Source of the DNA: Streptomyces aureus
GTDB lineage: Bacteria; Actinomycetota; Actinomycetes; Streptomycetales; Streptomycetaceae
NCBI RefSeq assembly: GCF_000725495.1
Contig: NZ_JNZD01000030.1
Location: 62,001-126,000, forward strand
Direction of reading: 5' to 3'
DNA length: 64,000 nucleotides
A program made the translations under genes and the position numbers. Every line of letters starts with the position of its first letter. The first letter of the stretch is position 1. Shown here one piece after another: positions 43,891-52,057 of the stretch. Below the pieces are notes generated by a model that saw only the letters and a list, made by a program, of their open reading frames with translations, did not search any database and was not told the origin of the DNA.

Positions 43891-44258
43891 CGTCCGGTCG
43901 CCGGGTCCGGGAGTTCCAGTGCCGCCCCGACACTGTCCGCGAGGACGAAGAAGCCCTCGGTCCCTGTCACGTCGAACAGCCTCCGAACGATGTCGCTGAA
44001 CGGCCCGCAGACCACCATGAGCGTGCCGCGGGCCCGGTGCGCGCGCTGCGCCTCGAGCAGGACGTGCAGGATCGAGGAGTCGGCGAAGTCGGTCGCCGAC
44101 AGATCGACCACGGTGCGTTCCGGGCCCGTCCGGTGCGCCAGGCTCAGGGCCTCCTCCAGCCGGAACGCGCTCGCGTGGTCGATGTCGCCGCCCACGCGGA
44201 CGACGAGGGCGTCCCGCGCCGTCCCTCGGGTCACGGTGGCTTCGGCCCCGTCGGACAT
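43887..44258 (-). CDS. STAS domain anti-anti-sigma factor (RsbV-like)
   Basis: 123 residues, one STAS domain. The phosphorylatable Ser lies in TDFADSSILHVLL. The unphosphorylated form binds the RsbW-like kinase and frees the sigma factor; phosphorylation by the coupled kinase inactivates it, and a SpoIIE-type phosphatase reactivates it. It overlaps the kinase gene by four bases. ATG 44258. Confidence 0.93.
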   Translation of the reverse strand: MSDGAEATVTRGTARDALVVRVGGDIDHASAFRLEEALSLAHRTGPERTVVDLSATDFADSSILHVLLEAQRAHRARGTLMVVCGPFSDIVRRLFDVTGTEGFFVLADSVGAALELPDPATGR

Positions 44259-44357
44259 GTGGACACTCTTTCTCGTGCGCTCCCGTCACGGAGCCTGATG
44301 GTCGGGGTGCGGCGGCCGGCCGCCGGACACCACTGGCGTGGGCCGGTCTTCGGCGCC

Positions 44358-44723
44358 TCACGCGGGCTGCCTCGGGGGCAGGCTCCGGTAGTAGGACCCG
44401 ACGCTGGTCAGGTAGGCCGGGTCGGAGGTCTCCCGGTCGGTCCGGAATACGGGCGCCGACTTGATCTCGTCGCGGGTGCAGGCGACGGTGATCTTCTGGC
44501 CCGCGGTGTCGATCCCGGCTACGACGCCCACGGGAACCAGGACGCTCTTGCCGAACACCCAGATACCGGTGTCGACGACCAGATGGCGCATGCCCGAGTC
44601 GTCGGCCTGCCGGTCGACATGCCCTATGGTCCCGTCGGTGGCCTCGACGCTGTAGCCGGCCAGCTCGTGCGCCTCGGGGTGGTCGAACTGCGGTGCGTAG
44701 GACCAGATTCTGTCGATGGTCAT
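44358..44723 (-). CDS. PRC-barrel domain protein
   Basis: 121 residues. An N-terminal PRC-barrel: ELAGYSVEATDGTIGHVDRQ followed by MRHLVVDTGIWVFGKSVLVP. PRC-barrel proteins are often stress-induced and bind other macromolecules or membranes. The ATG at 44723 follows GGAGGA, and a consensus sigma-B promoter sits 40 bases upstream, so it is very probably under SigB-family control. Confidence 0.9.
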   Translation of the reverse strand: MTIDRIWSYAPQFDHPEAHELAGYSVEATDGTIGHVDRQADDSGMRHLVVDTGIWVFGKSVLVPVGVVAGIDTAGQKITVACTRDEIKSAPVFRTDRETSDPAYLTSVGSYYRSLPPRQPA

Positions 44724-44762
44724 GTGTTCCTCCGTCGGCTCGCCGTCTCTCACAGACCCCCA

Positions 44763-44787
44763 ATACCCTGCTGTCCGGCGGGCATTC
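44763..44787 (-). promoter_or_regulatory. Sigma-B type promoter
   Basis: On the minus strand GAAT (44787-44784), 15 bp spacer, GGGTAT (44768-44763): an exact fit to the streptomycete SigB consensus GNNT-N14-16-GGGTAY. It lies about 40 bases before the PRC-barrel start codon. Confidence 0.85.
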
Positions 44788-44828
44788 GACGGATTCCGGC
44801 GGAATGATCCACGCCGCCGGGACCCCGT

Positions 44829-45245
44829 TCACCCGGGTGGACCACCGGGCCCGGCGCCGGCCCGGCCGGCCTCGGGACCGTACGCGCCGCCGTTCTCGTC
44901 CCGGGGCGCGGTGAGGTGCTCCAGCGTTCCCGTGATCTCCAGCAGCCGGTCCAGGCCGCGGGTGCGCCGGTCGAGGTGCAGGCGGACACCCATGGCGTCC
45001 GTGCGGCGCCTGACCATCAGCAGGGCGGCCAGGCCCATGGAGTCGATGCTGTCGAGACCGGCGAAGTCCAGGCGCAGTTCGAGCGGCTGTCCCTCAGGAC
45101 CGCGGAGGCCGGCGAGGTTCCGGTCGACGGCCTTCGTCAGCTCGTCGCACGTCTCGTGGTCGAGGTCTCCGGCGACGTGGACGACGACGGTTCCGGGCTG
45201 GACGTCGACGGTCAGGGTGAAGGCGGGGGGATGCGAAGTGGTCAT
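44829..45245 (-). CDS. STAS domain anti-anti-sigma factor
   Basis: 138 residues with one STAS domain (FTLTVDVQPGTVVVHVAGDL; the phospho-acceptor Ser in LDSIDSMGLAALL) and a flexible Gly/Pro-rich C-terminus. It overlaps the B12-binding gene by four bases (ATGA) and forms the last member of a coupled phosphatase, B12-sensor, STAS operon. It is the probable substrate of the coupled PP2C phosphatase. Confidence 0.93.
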   Translation of the reverse strand: MTTSHPPAFTLTVDVQPGTVVVHVAGDLDHETCDELTKAVDRNLAGLRGPEGQPLELRLDFAGLDSIDSMGLAALLMVRRRTDAMGVRLHLDRRTRGLDRLLEITGTLEHLTAPRDENGGAYGPEAGRAGAGPGGPPG

Positions 45246-46348
45246 GCGGGCTTTCCGGGGCCGGGGGTCTTGGGGGGCGGCGTTCGGTGTCCGAGCGCCT
45301 CCCGCGCGCGGGCCAGGGTGTGGCAGGCGCGCGGGAAGTCCTTGAGTTGCAGGGCCAGCAGGTCCAGCGCGGGGTCCAGACCGCGGGCGGGGACTCCGCG
45401 GGCGGTGAGGATGTCCGCGGTCCACAGGATGAACCGCGTGAACAGGTCCTCGTCCGCGACGTACAGCGAGGTCGCCAGGTACTCGACGATGTGGGCGAGG
45501 TCCTCGGCGGTGTGCCGGCGCTGCCGTTCGGTGTAACCGCGCAGCGGCTCGAACCGGTCCTCGAGGTCCGCCAGCGTCTGCTTGACGAGCTGGTGCGTCG
45601 TCGCTGCGACGATCGTGTACTCCTGGTCGGCCAGGTGCGGCAGGTCGTCCAGGCCCCGGTCGACGCCCGGGGGGCCGGGGCGGTCGAGGCCCCGCGCGAG
45701 GACGGCCGCGGCGCTCCGGGCGTCGGGGGCCCAGCCGTCGGCGCCCAGGGCGCGGGCGTAGCGGCCGTCGGGTCCGAAGGCTGCGCCGCCCGCGATGACG
45801 GGCACGCCCGCCGCCTGACAGGCCGTGACGGCCATGTGGGCGGTGGGCAGATGGGTGGGGATCGAGGAGGAGAGCGCGACCGCGCGCGGTCCCGTCTGGT
45901 GGAGGTGCGCGATCAGATGGGGCGTGGGCACGTGGGAGCCGAGGAAGTCCACCCGCCATCCGCGCAGCCGCAGCACCTCGGCGAGGAGCCTGGCCGGCAG
46001 CGCGTGCCATTCGCCGTCGACGCAGGCCACCGTGACCCGGGGGCCGTCCGGGGTCCCGCCGCGGCACTCGGGCCGGTGGGCGAGGACGGCGATGACCCGT
46101 TCGTGGATGGCGGTGGCGGTGTGCTCCTGCGCGACGGTGAGCCGGTTGGCGGCCCACTCGGCGCCGACCTTCGCCTGCACCGGCGCGATCAGGTCGAGCA
46201 GGACGGTCTCGGCGTCGGCCGTCGTCTCCAGCGCGTCGACGACGATCGTCGCGGCCCGGTGCTCGTCGCCCCCGCGCACCGCCGACCACAGAAGGTCCCG
46301 GGCGGGACCGAGCGCCACGGCGCCGGGGGACTTCGCGGGTGGGGTCAT
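45242..46348 (-). CDS. Cobalamin-binding sensor without DNA-binding domain
   Basis: 368 residues. A helical cap (residues of about 15-90) and a B12-binding Rossmann domain with the His axial ligand at about 115 (DGEWHALPARL) match CarH/MerR-B12 proteins, but the helix-turn-helix is missing. The C-terminal 150 residues are a helical domain (TERQRRHTAEDLAHIVEYLA) of unknown type that may contact partners. Start and stop both overlap neighbours by four bases, coupling it to a PP2C phosphatase and a STAS protein. It probably feeds a cobalamin or light signal into partner switching. Confidence 0.85.
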   Translation of the reverse strand: MTPPAKSPGAVALGPARDLLWSAVRGGDEHRAATIVVDALETTADAETVLLDLIAPVQAKVGAEWAANRLTVAQEHTATAIHERVIAVLAHRPECRGGTPDGPRVTVACVDGEWHALPARLLAEVLRLRGWRVDFLGSHVPTPHLIAHLHQTGPRAVALSSSIPTHLPTAHMAVTACQAAGVPVIAGGAAFGPDGRYARALGADGWAPDARSAAAVLARGLDRPGPPGVDRGLDDLPHLADQEYTIVAATTHQLVKQTLADLEDRFEPLRGYTERQRRHTAEDLAHIVEYLATSLYVADEDLFTRFILWTADILTARGVPARGLDPALDLLALQLKDFPRACHTLARAREALGHRTPPPKTPGPGKPA

Positions 46349-48024
46349 GCTGTGTACCTGCCCCGAGTGTGGCCGTTCACCGCGCTCAGGTGCGCGTGAT
46401 GCGGAGCGGTGACCGCGACCGTGGCCATGTCGTCGTGGCCGCCGCGTCCGACCCACTGCGCGGCGAGCATCTGGACGTGCTCCACGACGGCCTCGGCGGG
46501 CATGCCCGCGCATCGCGCGAGCGCCGACTCCAGGCGCGGCAGGCCGAAGTACTCGTCCCCGAGCGGTCCTCCCCTGGCCTCGGTGATGCCGTCGGTGAAG
46601 AAGAGACAGGTCTCGCCCGGCGCGAGTTCGACCTGGGCGGTGGTGGAACTGACGTCCCAGAAGGCGCCGATGAGCGTGCCGCGGGTCCGGGCCTGTTCGA
46701 CGGTGCCGTCGGCCCGCACGATCAGGGGCGCGGGGTGTCCCGCGCTGGTGACCCGCAGCCGGACGACGCCCGCGCGGCGTACGACGGAGGCCATGGCGAG
46801 CGTGGCGAAGCGGGTGTGGTGGGAGTTCATCAGCGCGCCGTTGAGCAGTCCGAGCAACCGCTGGTGGTCCTCGGCGAGCGGCAGGAGCGCCTGCACCGTG
46901 TTGCGGATCTTGCCGGTGAGCACGGCGGCCTCGAGTCCCTTGCCGCAGACGTCGCCGAGGACGACGAGGGTCTCCTGTCCCTCCTCCGCCGCGGGGTGGA
47001 CGTCGTAGAAATCCCCGCCGACGCGTTCGGCCATGCCTGCCGGGCGGTACCGTCCGGCGAACTCGACGCCGTGCACCGCGTGCAGCCGGGGCGGCAGCAG
47101 CTCACGCATCAGCGTCGCGGTGATGGCGGCCTGTTCGGCGTACATCCGGGCCGCGGACATGGCGGCTCCGGCGCGCGAGGCGAACAGCCGGGCGAAGATC
47201 TCCTCGCTCTCGGTGAAGGCGGTGTGGCGGCCGGACCGGAGCAGGATCAGGGCGCCCGCGGGCACGCCGTGGCCGGGCAGCGGGGTCACGACCGCCGATC
47301 CGACCGGTCCGGTGAACCCCTCGGGCACGGCCCATGCGGGAACGGCGGCCGGATCGATCCAGCGGGACGGTACGGGCGGGAATCCGCGCAGCGCCTCGGC
47401 GAGCCCCGGCAGGTGCCGTACGTCGTCCTGGACCGTCCGGTGCACGACCTCGCCGTCGGGCCCGCAGAACGTCAGCCGGACCTTCCGGCCGCGCGGAGGG
47501 GCGACGATGACGGCGGCGTCGGCGAGGTGCTGCGCGGCGAGCTCCGCCGTGACCTCCATGCAGCGTTCGAGGTTCAGCGACGACAGCAGCGCGCTGGACG
47601 CGCCGGCCAGGAAGGCGGCGCGTTCGCGTTCGGTCCTGAGGGCGTCCTCCGCGAGGCGCCGGTCGGTGTCGTCGAGCAGCCACCACATGACGTCGCCGTC
47701 GCCGGTGGGGGTCGGGTGCGCCTCGAAGGTACGGTCGCCGACCGTACCGTGGACGATCGTGCCGGGGCCGGGGCCGGCGGTCCGGGGGGCGGGGACGATG
47801 CCGCGCAGCCGTGCGTGGGCGTCGGCGATCCAGGCGGGGACCACGTCCCGCAGCCACGTGCCGGCGGTCGCGTCCGGGAAGAGCACGGCCGCGGCGGCGT
47901 TGGTGCCGACCACGCCTCCGGACGGGTCGGCGACCACCACGGGGCAGGGGGCGGACCCCCATGTGGCGCCCGCCCCGGCGCCACGGGGGCCGGCGGAAGG
48001 TTGCTGGGAGATATCCACGAGCAC
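46345..48024 (-). CDS. PAS-GAF-SpoIIE PP2C phosphatase
   Basis: About 559 residues. A PAS-like sensor (CPVVVADPSGGVVGTNAAAA), a GAF domain (AFLAGASSALLSSLNLERCM ... AGALILLRSGRHTAFT) and a SpoIIE-type PP2C domain with metal motifs GGDFYDV, GDVCGKG, FTDG and HDDMATV intact. It should dephosphorylate the STAS protein encoded two genes downstream. Translation is coupled to the B12 sensor. GTG 48024 behind GGAG is the preferred start; a longer form from 48048 or 48159 is possible. Confidence 0.9.
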   Translation of the reverse strand: MLVDISQQPSAGPRGAGAGATWGSAPCPVVVADPSGGVVGTNAAAAVLFPDATAGTWLRDVVPAWIADAHARLRGIVPAPRTAGPGPGTIVHGTVGDRTFEAHPTPTGDGDVMWWLLDDTDRRLAEDALRTERERAAFLAGASSALLSSLNLERCMEVTAELAAQHLADAAVIVAPPRGRKVRLTFCGPDGEVVHRTVQDDVRHLPGLAEALRGFPPVPSRWIDPAAVPAWAVPEGFTGPVGSAVVTPLPGHGVPAGALILLRSGRHTAFTESEEIFARLFASRAGAAMSAARMYAEQAAITATLMRELLPPRLHAVHGVEFAGRYRPAGMAERVGGDFYDVHPAAEEGQETLVVLGDVCGKGLEAAVLTGKIRNTVQALLPLAEDHQRLLGLLNGALMNSHHTRFATLAMASVVRRAGVVRLRVTSAGHPAPLIVRADGTVEQARTRGTLIGAFWDVSSTTAQVELAPGETCLFFTDGITEARGGPLGDEYFGLPRLESALARCAGMPAEAVVEHVQMLAAQWVGRGGHDDMATVAVTAPHHAHLSAVNGHTRGRYTA

Positions 48025-48162
48025 GGGCCCGCTCCGCGGGCCCACCACCTTTCCGGACGACAGACTGTTTCCGTCCGACAACCATCTCCTGGCGGACCCC
48101 GCCAAGGCAAGTCGCCCGGGCGAAGTCGCACGAAAGGGGACCGTTCCGGCGGACGGCACCGG

Positions 48163-48336
48163 TCAGCGGCGGCGGCGCGTCGTCCAGCCACCGCCGACCC
48201 CCGAGAGGTGCAGGGCGAGCAGGGCGAGCCCTATCAGCATGACGTTGGTGGACGTGAAGACGTGGTTGGTCGCGACGTCACCCGCGTTGATCAGGAACGC
48301 GATGAACAGCAGGACGGCGGCAGCGATGCCGAGCAT
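48163..48336 (-). CDS. Small two-helix membrane protein
   Basis: 57 residues: MLGIAAAVLLFIAFLINAG, then a second helix (NVMLIGLALLALHLSG) and a basic tail (TTRRRR). AAGGAG lies six bases before the ATG. It resembles streptomycete hydrophobic proteins of unknown role that accompany stress genes. Confidence 0.8.
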   Translation of the reverse strand: MLGIAAAVLLFIAFLINAGDVATNHVFTSTNVMLIGLALLALHLSGVGGGWTTRRRR

Positions 48337-48546
48337 GATGACTCCTTCGTGAAGGTCCGGTGACCGGACGATGGGGTCCGGTTGCCCCGGGACCGCGGTT
48401 CGACACCGGTCCGCGCGACGGTTCCGCCGGGTCCGCGCCCGGCGGAAGGGGTGCAACCGCCGGGCACCCTTCGACGGAAGAGGAGGACGAAAGGGACATG
48501 AGGGGCACATCGTGACCGTGCTCCCCGGTGCACGAAGGGACGGGCG

Positions 48547-49131
48547 ATGAAGCTGCAGGACGAACTCCCCCTCGACCACCATCTGGCCGCCGTCTACCGC
48601 TGGGGTTCCGCGTTCTGCGGGGTGGTCCTGCTCGTCTTCGGCGCCCTCGGCTTCGCGGACGAGCTCAGTCCGTTCGACACGGACGGGGACAGCATCGCGG
48701 GCATGTCCACGAACGGGGCCCTCAGCCTGATCTCGGTCGTCGTGGGCCTGGTCCTGATCGCGGGTGCCGTCGTCGGCGGGAACGTGGCCTCCACGCTCAA
48801 CATGGCGGTGGGCACGCTGTTCCTGCTCAGCGGATTCGTCCACATCTTCATCCTGGACCGGCCCGCCAACGTCCTCGGTTTCGGCATGACGAACGTCGTC
48901 TTCAGCTTCGTGATGGGGCTGGTGATCCTGACGTTCGGGATGTACGGGCGCGTGTCGAGCAAGCTGTCGCACGACAATCCGTACTGGAAGCGCCGCCATC
49001 CGCGCGAGGCCGCCCGGGAGTCCCTCGCCCGGAACCGCCGGGGCGCTCCGGGAGGCGCACTCCCGGCGGGCTCGCCCCGGCCCGCCCCGCAGGCGGTGAC
49101 GGGGAACACGGGCTCGCACCGGGGTGGTTGA
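48547..49131 (+). CDS. DUF4383 membrane protein
   Basis: 194 residues with four membrane helices: CGVVLLVFGALGFA, LISVVVGLVLIAGAVVGG, a third (TLNMAVGTLFLLSGFVHIF) and VVFSFVMGLVILTFGMYG. The DHHLAAVYRWGSAF N-terminus and NVLGFGMTNVVFS loop fit DUF4383. A basic Pro/Ala tail follows. Function unknown; family members are common near general stress genes in actinobacteria. Confidence 0.85.
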   Translation: MKLQDELPLDHHLAAVYRWGSAFCGVVLLVFGALGFADELSPFDTDGDSIAGMSTNGALSLISVVVGLVLIAGAVVGGNVASTLNMAVGTLFLLSGFVHIFILDRPANVLGFGMTNVVFSFVMGLVILTFGMYGRVSSKLSHDNPYWKRRHPREAARESLARNRRGAPGGALPAGSPRPAPQAVTGNTGSHRGG

Positions 49132-49353
49132 GCGGTACTCCCCCGGCGGTCCTCACCGGAGCGGTCGATCAGTGGCCGCCAGATCAGTGCCCTCCGGACG
49201 GCACCCGACGGGGCGACCGACCGGTGCTCCCGGGCGGCTCGCGCCCGCGCTGCCGGCGCCCGCGCGGCCGGCCGGAAACGCCGGCGGCGCTCGGCCCGGG
49301 TGTTCGCCCGGCGAGCGCCGCCTCGATCCGGCCCCGCGGATCGGCCCAGGGGG

Positions 49354-49380
49354 CCAGGAGGCCCAGGAGGCCCAGGAGGC
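49354..49380. repeat. Three-copy 9-bp tandem repeat
   Basis: CCAGGAGGC three times in direct contact with the stop codon (49381-49383) of the minus-strand helix-turn-helix gene. Confidence 0.85.
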
Positions 49381-49818
49381 CTAGGAGATGCTCACGGCCG
49401 AGGCCCGCTCGGCCGCCTCCGTCTCCGCCGGGCCCGCCGTCGCCCGCCACACGCTCTCGTGGTCCTCGGCCAGTCCCAGTCCGGCCAGGCCCTTCAGATG
49501 CCCGAGGACGGTGGAACGCGTGAAGCCCACGGCCTCGGTGAGTTCGTCCACCTCGACCCCGTCGGCGCCCGCTTCCGCCAGCCGTTCCCACGTCCGCACG
49601 GCATGACGGCTCAACCCGCTCCGGCTGACCGTCCTCGACACGGCCTCGGCCCTCTCGCCGTCCGTGTCCTGCCCGGGAATGGGGGGCCTGGCCCCGGCCG
49701 GCGGCGCGGCGAGCGCGCCCGCCTGCTCCCGGGCCTCGTGCGGCGATCTCCTCGGTCCGGCCGGACGGGGCGTCATGTTCACCTTGCGGTGCCTGCGGCC
49801 TTTGCTGTGTCGGCTCAT
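49381..49818 (-). CDS. Winged-helix DNA-binding protein
   Basis: 145 residues. A basic N-terminus (SRHSKGRRHRKVN), then a disordered Pro-rich stretch, then a winged helix of MarR/IclR type (LSRHAVRTWERLAEAGADGV ... VGFTRSTVLGHLKGLAGLGL). ATG 49818 follows GAGG; a start 14 codons upstream is less likely. Target unknown. Confidence 0.75.
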   Translation of the reverse strand: MSRHSKGRRHRKVNMTPRPAGPRRSPHEAREQAGALAAPPAGARPPIPGQDTDGERAEAVSRTVSRSGLSRHAVRTWERLAEAGADGVEVDELTEAVGFTRSTVLGHLKGLAGLGLAEDHESVWRATAGPAETEAAERASAVSIS

Positions 49819-50058
49819 CGATTCCTCATCTCCGCCTCGACGATGCTCACAGCAGGACAACGAGCGGGAGTCGACTAGGTAGTTCAGCCGTTCGAAGGAC
49901 AGGAACCCGTCATCATGGAGCCCTCACCATCCGGGCACGGGCGCCGTCGGGACGGGTTCGGCCGACGTGCGCCCAAGCGGCCGGCAGCACGTCGAAAGCG
50001 GTAGGGCGATGCTCAACACCTTTACCCCGAAGGCCTGTTCTCCACGGGGAGTCCCGTC

Positions 50059-50157
50059 ATGACGGCGGCCCGCGTCCCCGGACTGATCCTGCCCCTGGTC
50101 TTCCTGGGCGCCCTCGTCGCGGGCCTCGTCTGGTACTGGCGGCACCGGGGCGAATGA
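50059..50157 (+). CDS. Very small membrane protein
   Basis: 32 residues (MTAARVPGLILPLVFLGALV, then AGLVWYWRHRGE): one transmembrane helix with a basic C-terminal tail. GGGGAG lies seven bases before the ATG. It is typical of short streptomycete membrane peptides. No homology can be claimed. Confidence 0.6.
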   Translation: MTAARVPGLILPLVFLGALVAGLVWYWRHRGE

Positions 50158-50233
50158 CACGCGGCCGGCGCCCGGTGTGCGTACGGGGTGCCGCCCGGAC
50201 CGGTCGGCACCCCCGGGCCCACGCCCGCGGCGC

Positions 50234-50593
50234 TCAGCGGAGCGGCCCCGGAACGCCGAGACCCCGGCTGTGCAGCGTCCGCACCTCGGTGCCCGGCTGA
50301 GCGAGCCGGGGAGCCGCGGCGGACACCGCCTTCGGCGAGGGCGCCGGGGCGGTCCCGCCCGCCAGCGACGCGGCCTGCCGCGCGTCCCGCCGCTGCTCCG
50401 CGGCCACGAGCAGCGCGTCGGCGGCGGCCACGGCGTCGCGCACACCGGTCGTTCCCGTCATCACGCACAACGTGTAGGTGACGTCCTCCAGACTGCGGGC
50501 CGTCTCCGGCGTCTCCTTCTCGGCGTACGCGATCTTCAGGGCCGCGTAACGCGTCAGCAGCCTCCGGACAACCTTGGGGTCGGGCACGAGCAC
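50234..50593 (-). CDS. DUF5133 protein
   Basis: 119 residues. The signature VPDPKVVRRLLTRYAAL ... LEDVTYTLCVMTGTTGV ... AADALL identifies DUF5133, an actinomycete family of unknown function. GTG 50593 (GGAG eight bases upstream) starts exactly at the conserved region. The C-terminal tail is Pro/Ala-rich. Confidence 0.88.
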   Translation of the reverse strand: MLVPDPKVVRRLLTRYAALKIAYAEKETPETARSLEDVTYTLCVMTGTTGVRDAVAAADALLVAAEQRRDARQAASLAGGTAPAPSPKAVSAAAPRLAQPGTEVRTLHSRGLGVPGPLR

Positions 50594-50807
50594 GGCGAGT
50601 GCTCCTCTCTCGAGTTTTCGTCCCTGTGCCCCGGTTCGCACGGATTCATTCACAACAGCCGCCCCAGACAACCTATGTGGCCCAATGTGGCCTCAGGACG
50701 GCTCCGATTCCCCTGCCGGATTCCCGCGCCACGAACGGTGGCGAGACCGGTGCCGCGACCGGTACGACGACCGGTTCACAGGCGGCGCCCCGCCTCGGCC
50801 GGATCGC

Positions 50808-51743
50808 TCAGGCGCGGGCGAGGTAGCTGCGCACCGTCGTGCCGGTCCCGTCGGTGTGCACCCGCACGAGGTCCGAGAGGAAGTGCACGAGGAACAGGCC
50901 CCGTCCGCCGATCTGGTCGGGGCGGACCGGGTGCCGGCCGGCCAGCGGATCGCTCAGCAGGCCCGTGTCCTGCGCCTCGCACACGATCTGCTCGCTCTCG
51001 GCCCAGATCCTCACGGTGCCCGAACCACCCCCGTGCACCACGCTGTTGGTCGTCAGCTCCGCGACGACCAGGTTCAGGTCCTGCAGCCGGAGCGCGCTCA
51101 TCCCCCGGTCCCGGGCCTCGGCCAGCGCGAAGTCGCGCGCCGCCGGGAGCAGTTCCGCGTCGAACCGGAGCGTCGCCGCGCCCGGGGGGTGGGGCAGCGG
51201 CCGGTTGAACCGGGCCAGGACCGCGTCCGGGTCGTAGAAGAGACTGGCGCTCCGGCGGCCCGCGCTGATCACGACGGGGTGCGTGGCGTGGGCGTCGGCG
51301 ATGACCCCCTGGGGAAGGGAGCGCGCGTCGTACGGGCACAGGATCGTCACGTCCCGTCCCGCGAACGCCCGGTTGATCAGGGCTTCGTGCTGGACGCAGG
51401 CCGGGTACTCGGCCGCGGTGCGGCCGTGCCAGACGGGTTCGCCGATGATGCGGACGCGGACCCCTTCGTGGGCGTCGGTGAACGCCCGCAGGACGGAGGG
51501 GATGATCCGGCCCGGGTTCCGGCCGGCCAGGCCCATGTCGATCCAGCGGACCTCGGCACCGACCGGCCCCAGCGCGTCCCGGATGAGTTCGAGGCGGGCG
51601 GCGGGAACGGCGACGGCCACCGGCTCGCCCGCGGCCACGCCCTCGGAGACGAAGCGCGTCGTGCGTTGCACGTACTCGTGGTCGTCGCAGTAGATGAGCG
51701 CGGGGTGGACGAAGGGATCGCCGTCGAAGGTCTGCGTCGTCAT
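50808..51743 (-). CDS. MEDS-domain anti-sigma regulatory kinase
   Basis: 311 residues. An N-terminal MEDS (DcmR-like sensory) domain (PALIYCDDHEYVQRTTRFVSE) and a C-terminal GHKL ATPase with N box VVAELTTNSVVHGG, D box EAQDTG and GGRGLFLV. Related proteins act as RsbW-type anti-sigma kinases with a sensory front end. It is divergent from the sigma-factor gene and a likely partner. ATG 51743. Confidence 0.88.
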   Translation of the reverse strand: MTTQTFDGDPFVHPALIYCDDHEYVQRTTRFVSEGVAAGEPVAVAVPAARLELIRDALGPVGAEVRWIDMGLAGRNPGRIIPSVLRAFTDAHEGVRVRIIGEPVWHGRTAAEYPACVQHEALINRAFAGRDVTILCPYDARSLPQGVIADAHATHPVVISAGRRSASLFYDPDAVLARFNRPLPHPPGAATLRFDAELLPAARDFALAEARDRGMSALRLQDLNLVVAELTTNSVVHGGGSGTVRIWAESEQIVCEAQDTGLLSDPLAGRHPVRPDQIGGRGLFLVHFLSDLVRVHTDGTGTTVRSYLARA

Positions 51744-52057
51744 GCCGCGACCACCGCGCCCCGGGGCCCGCGCCCTGCGAACGGTCCCGTGCGGGCGCAC
51801 GCCACGGAGCGGCGCGCCTGCGCCCGGCCGACTCCCCACCCGATGCCCACGTAGCTGCCCACGGACTCACCCCGTGAAGCATTTTACGTCGCTGCATCCG
51901 AACGGTGTCCCCGGCCGGAAGCAACCCCCGATCCGGCGTCCGCGCGGGGCGGGACCTACGCGTCTCGCGGAATTCCGGAATCGGTTGGCATGAGCGGTGT
52001 GATGCAGGGCAGACGGGCCCTGTCATCAATTCCTTAGGACGATGTGGGGTGGGCGGC
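51744..52057. other. Divergent control region of the sigma-factor gene
   Basis: 314 bases. I see no GGGTAY box for either gene. GCATTTTACGTCG near 51889 is AT-richer than its surroundings, and a plus-strand promoter there is possible. No gene is seen. Confidence 0.4.
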
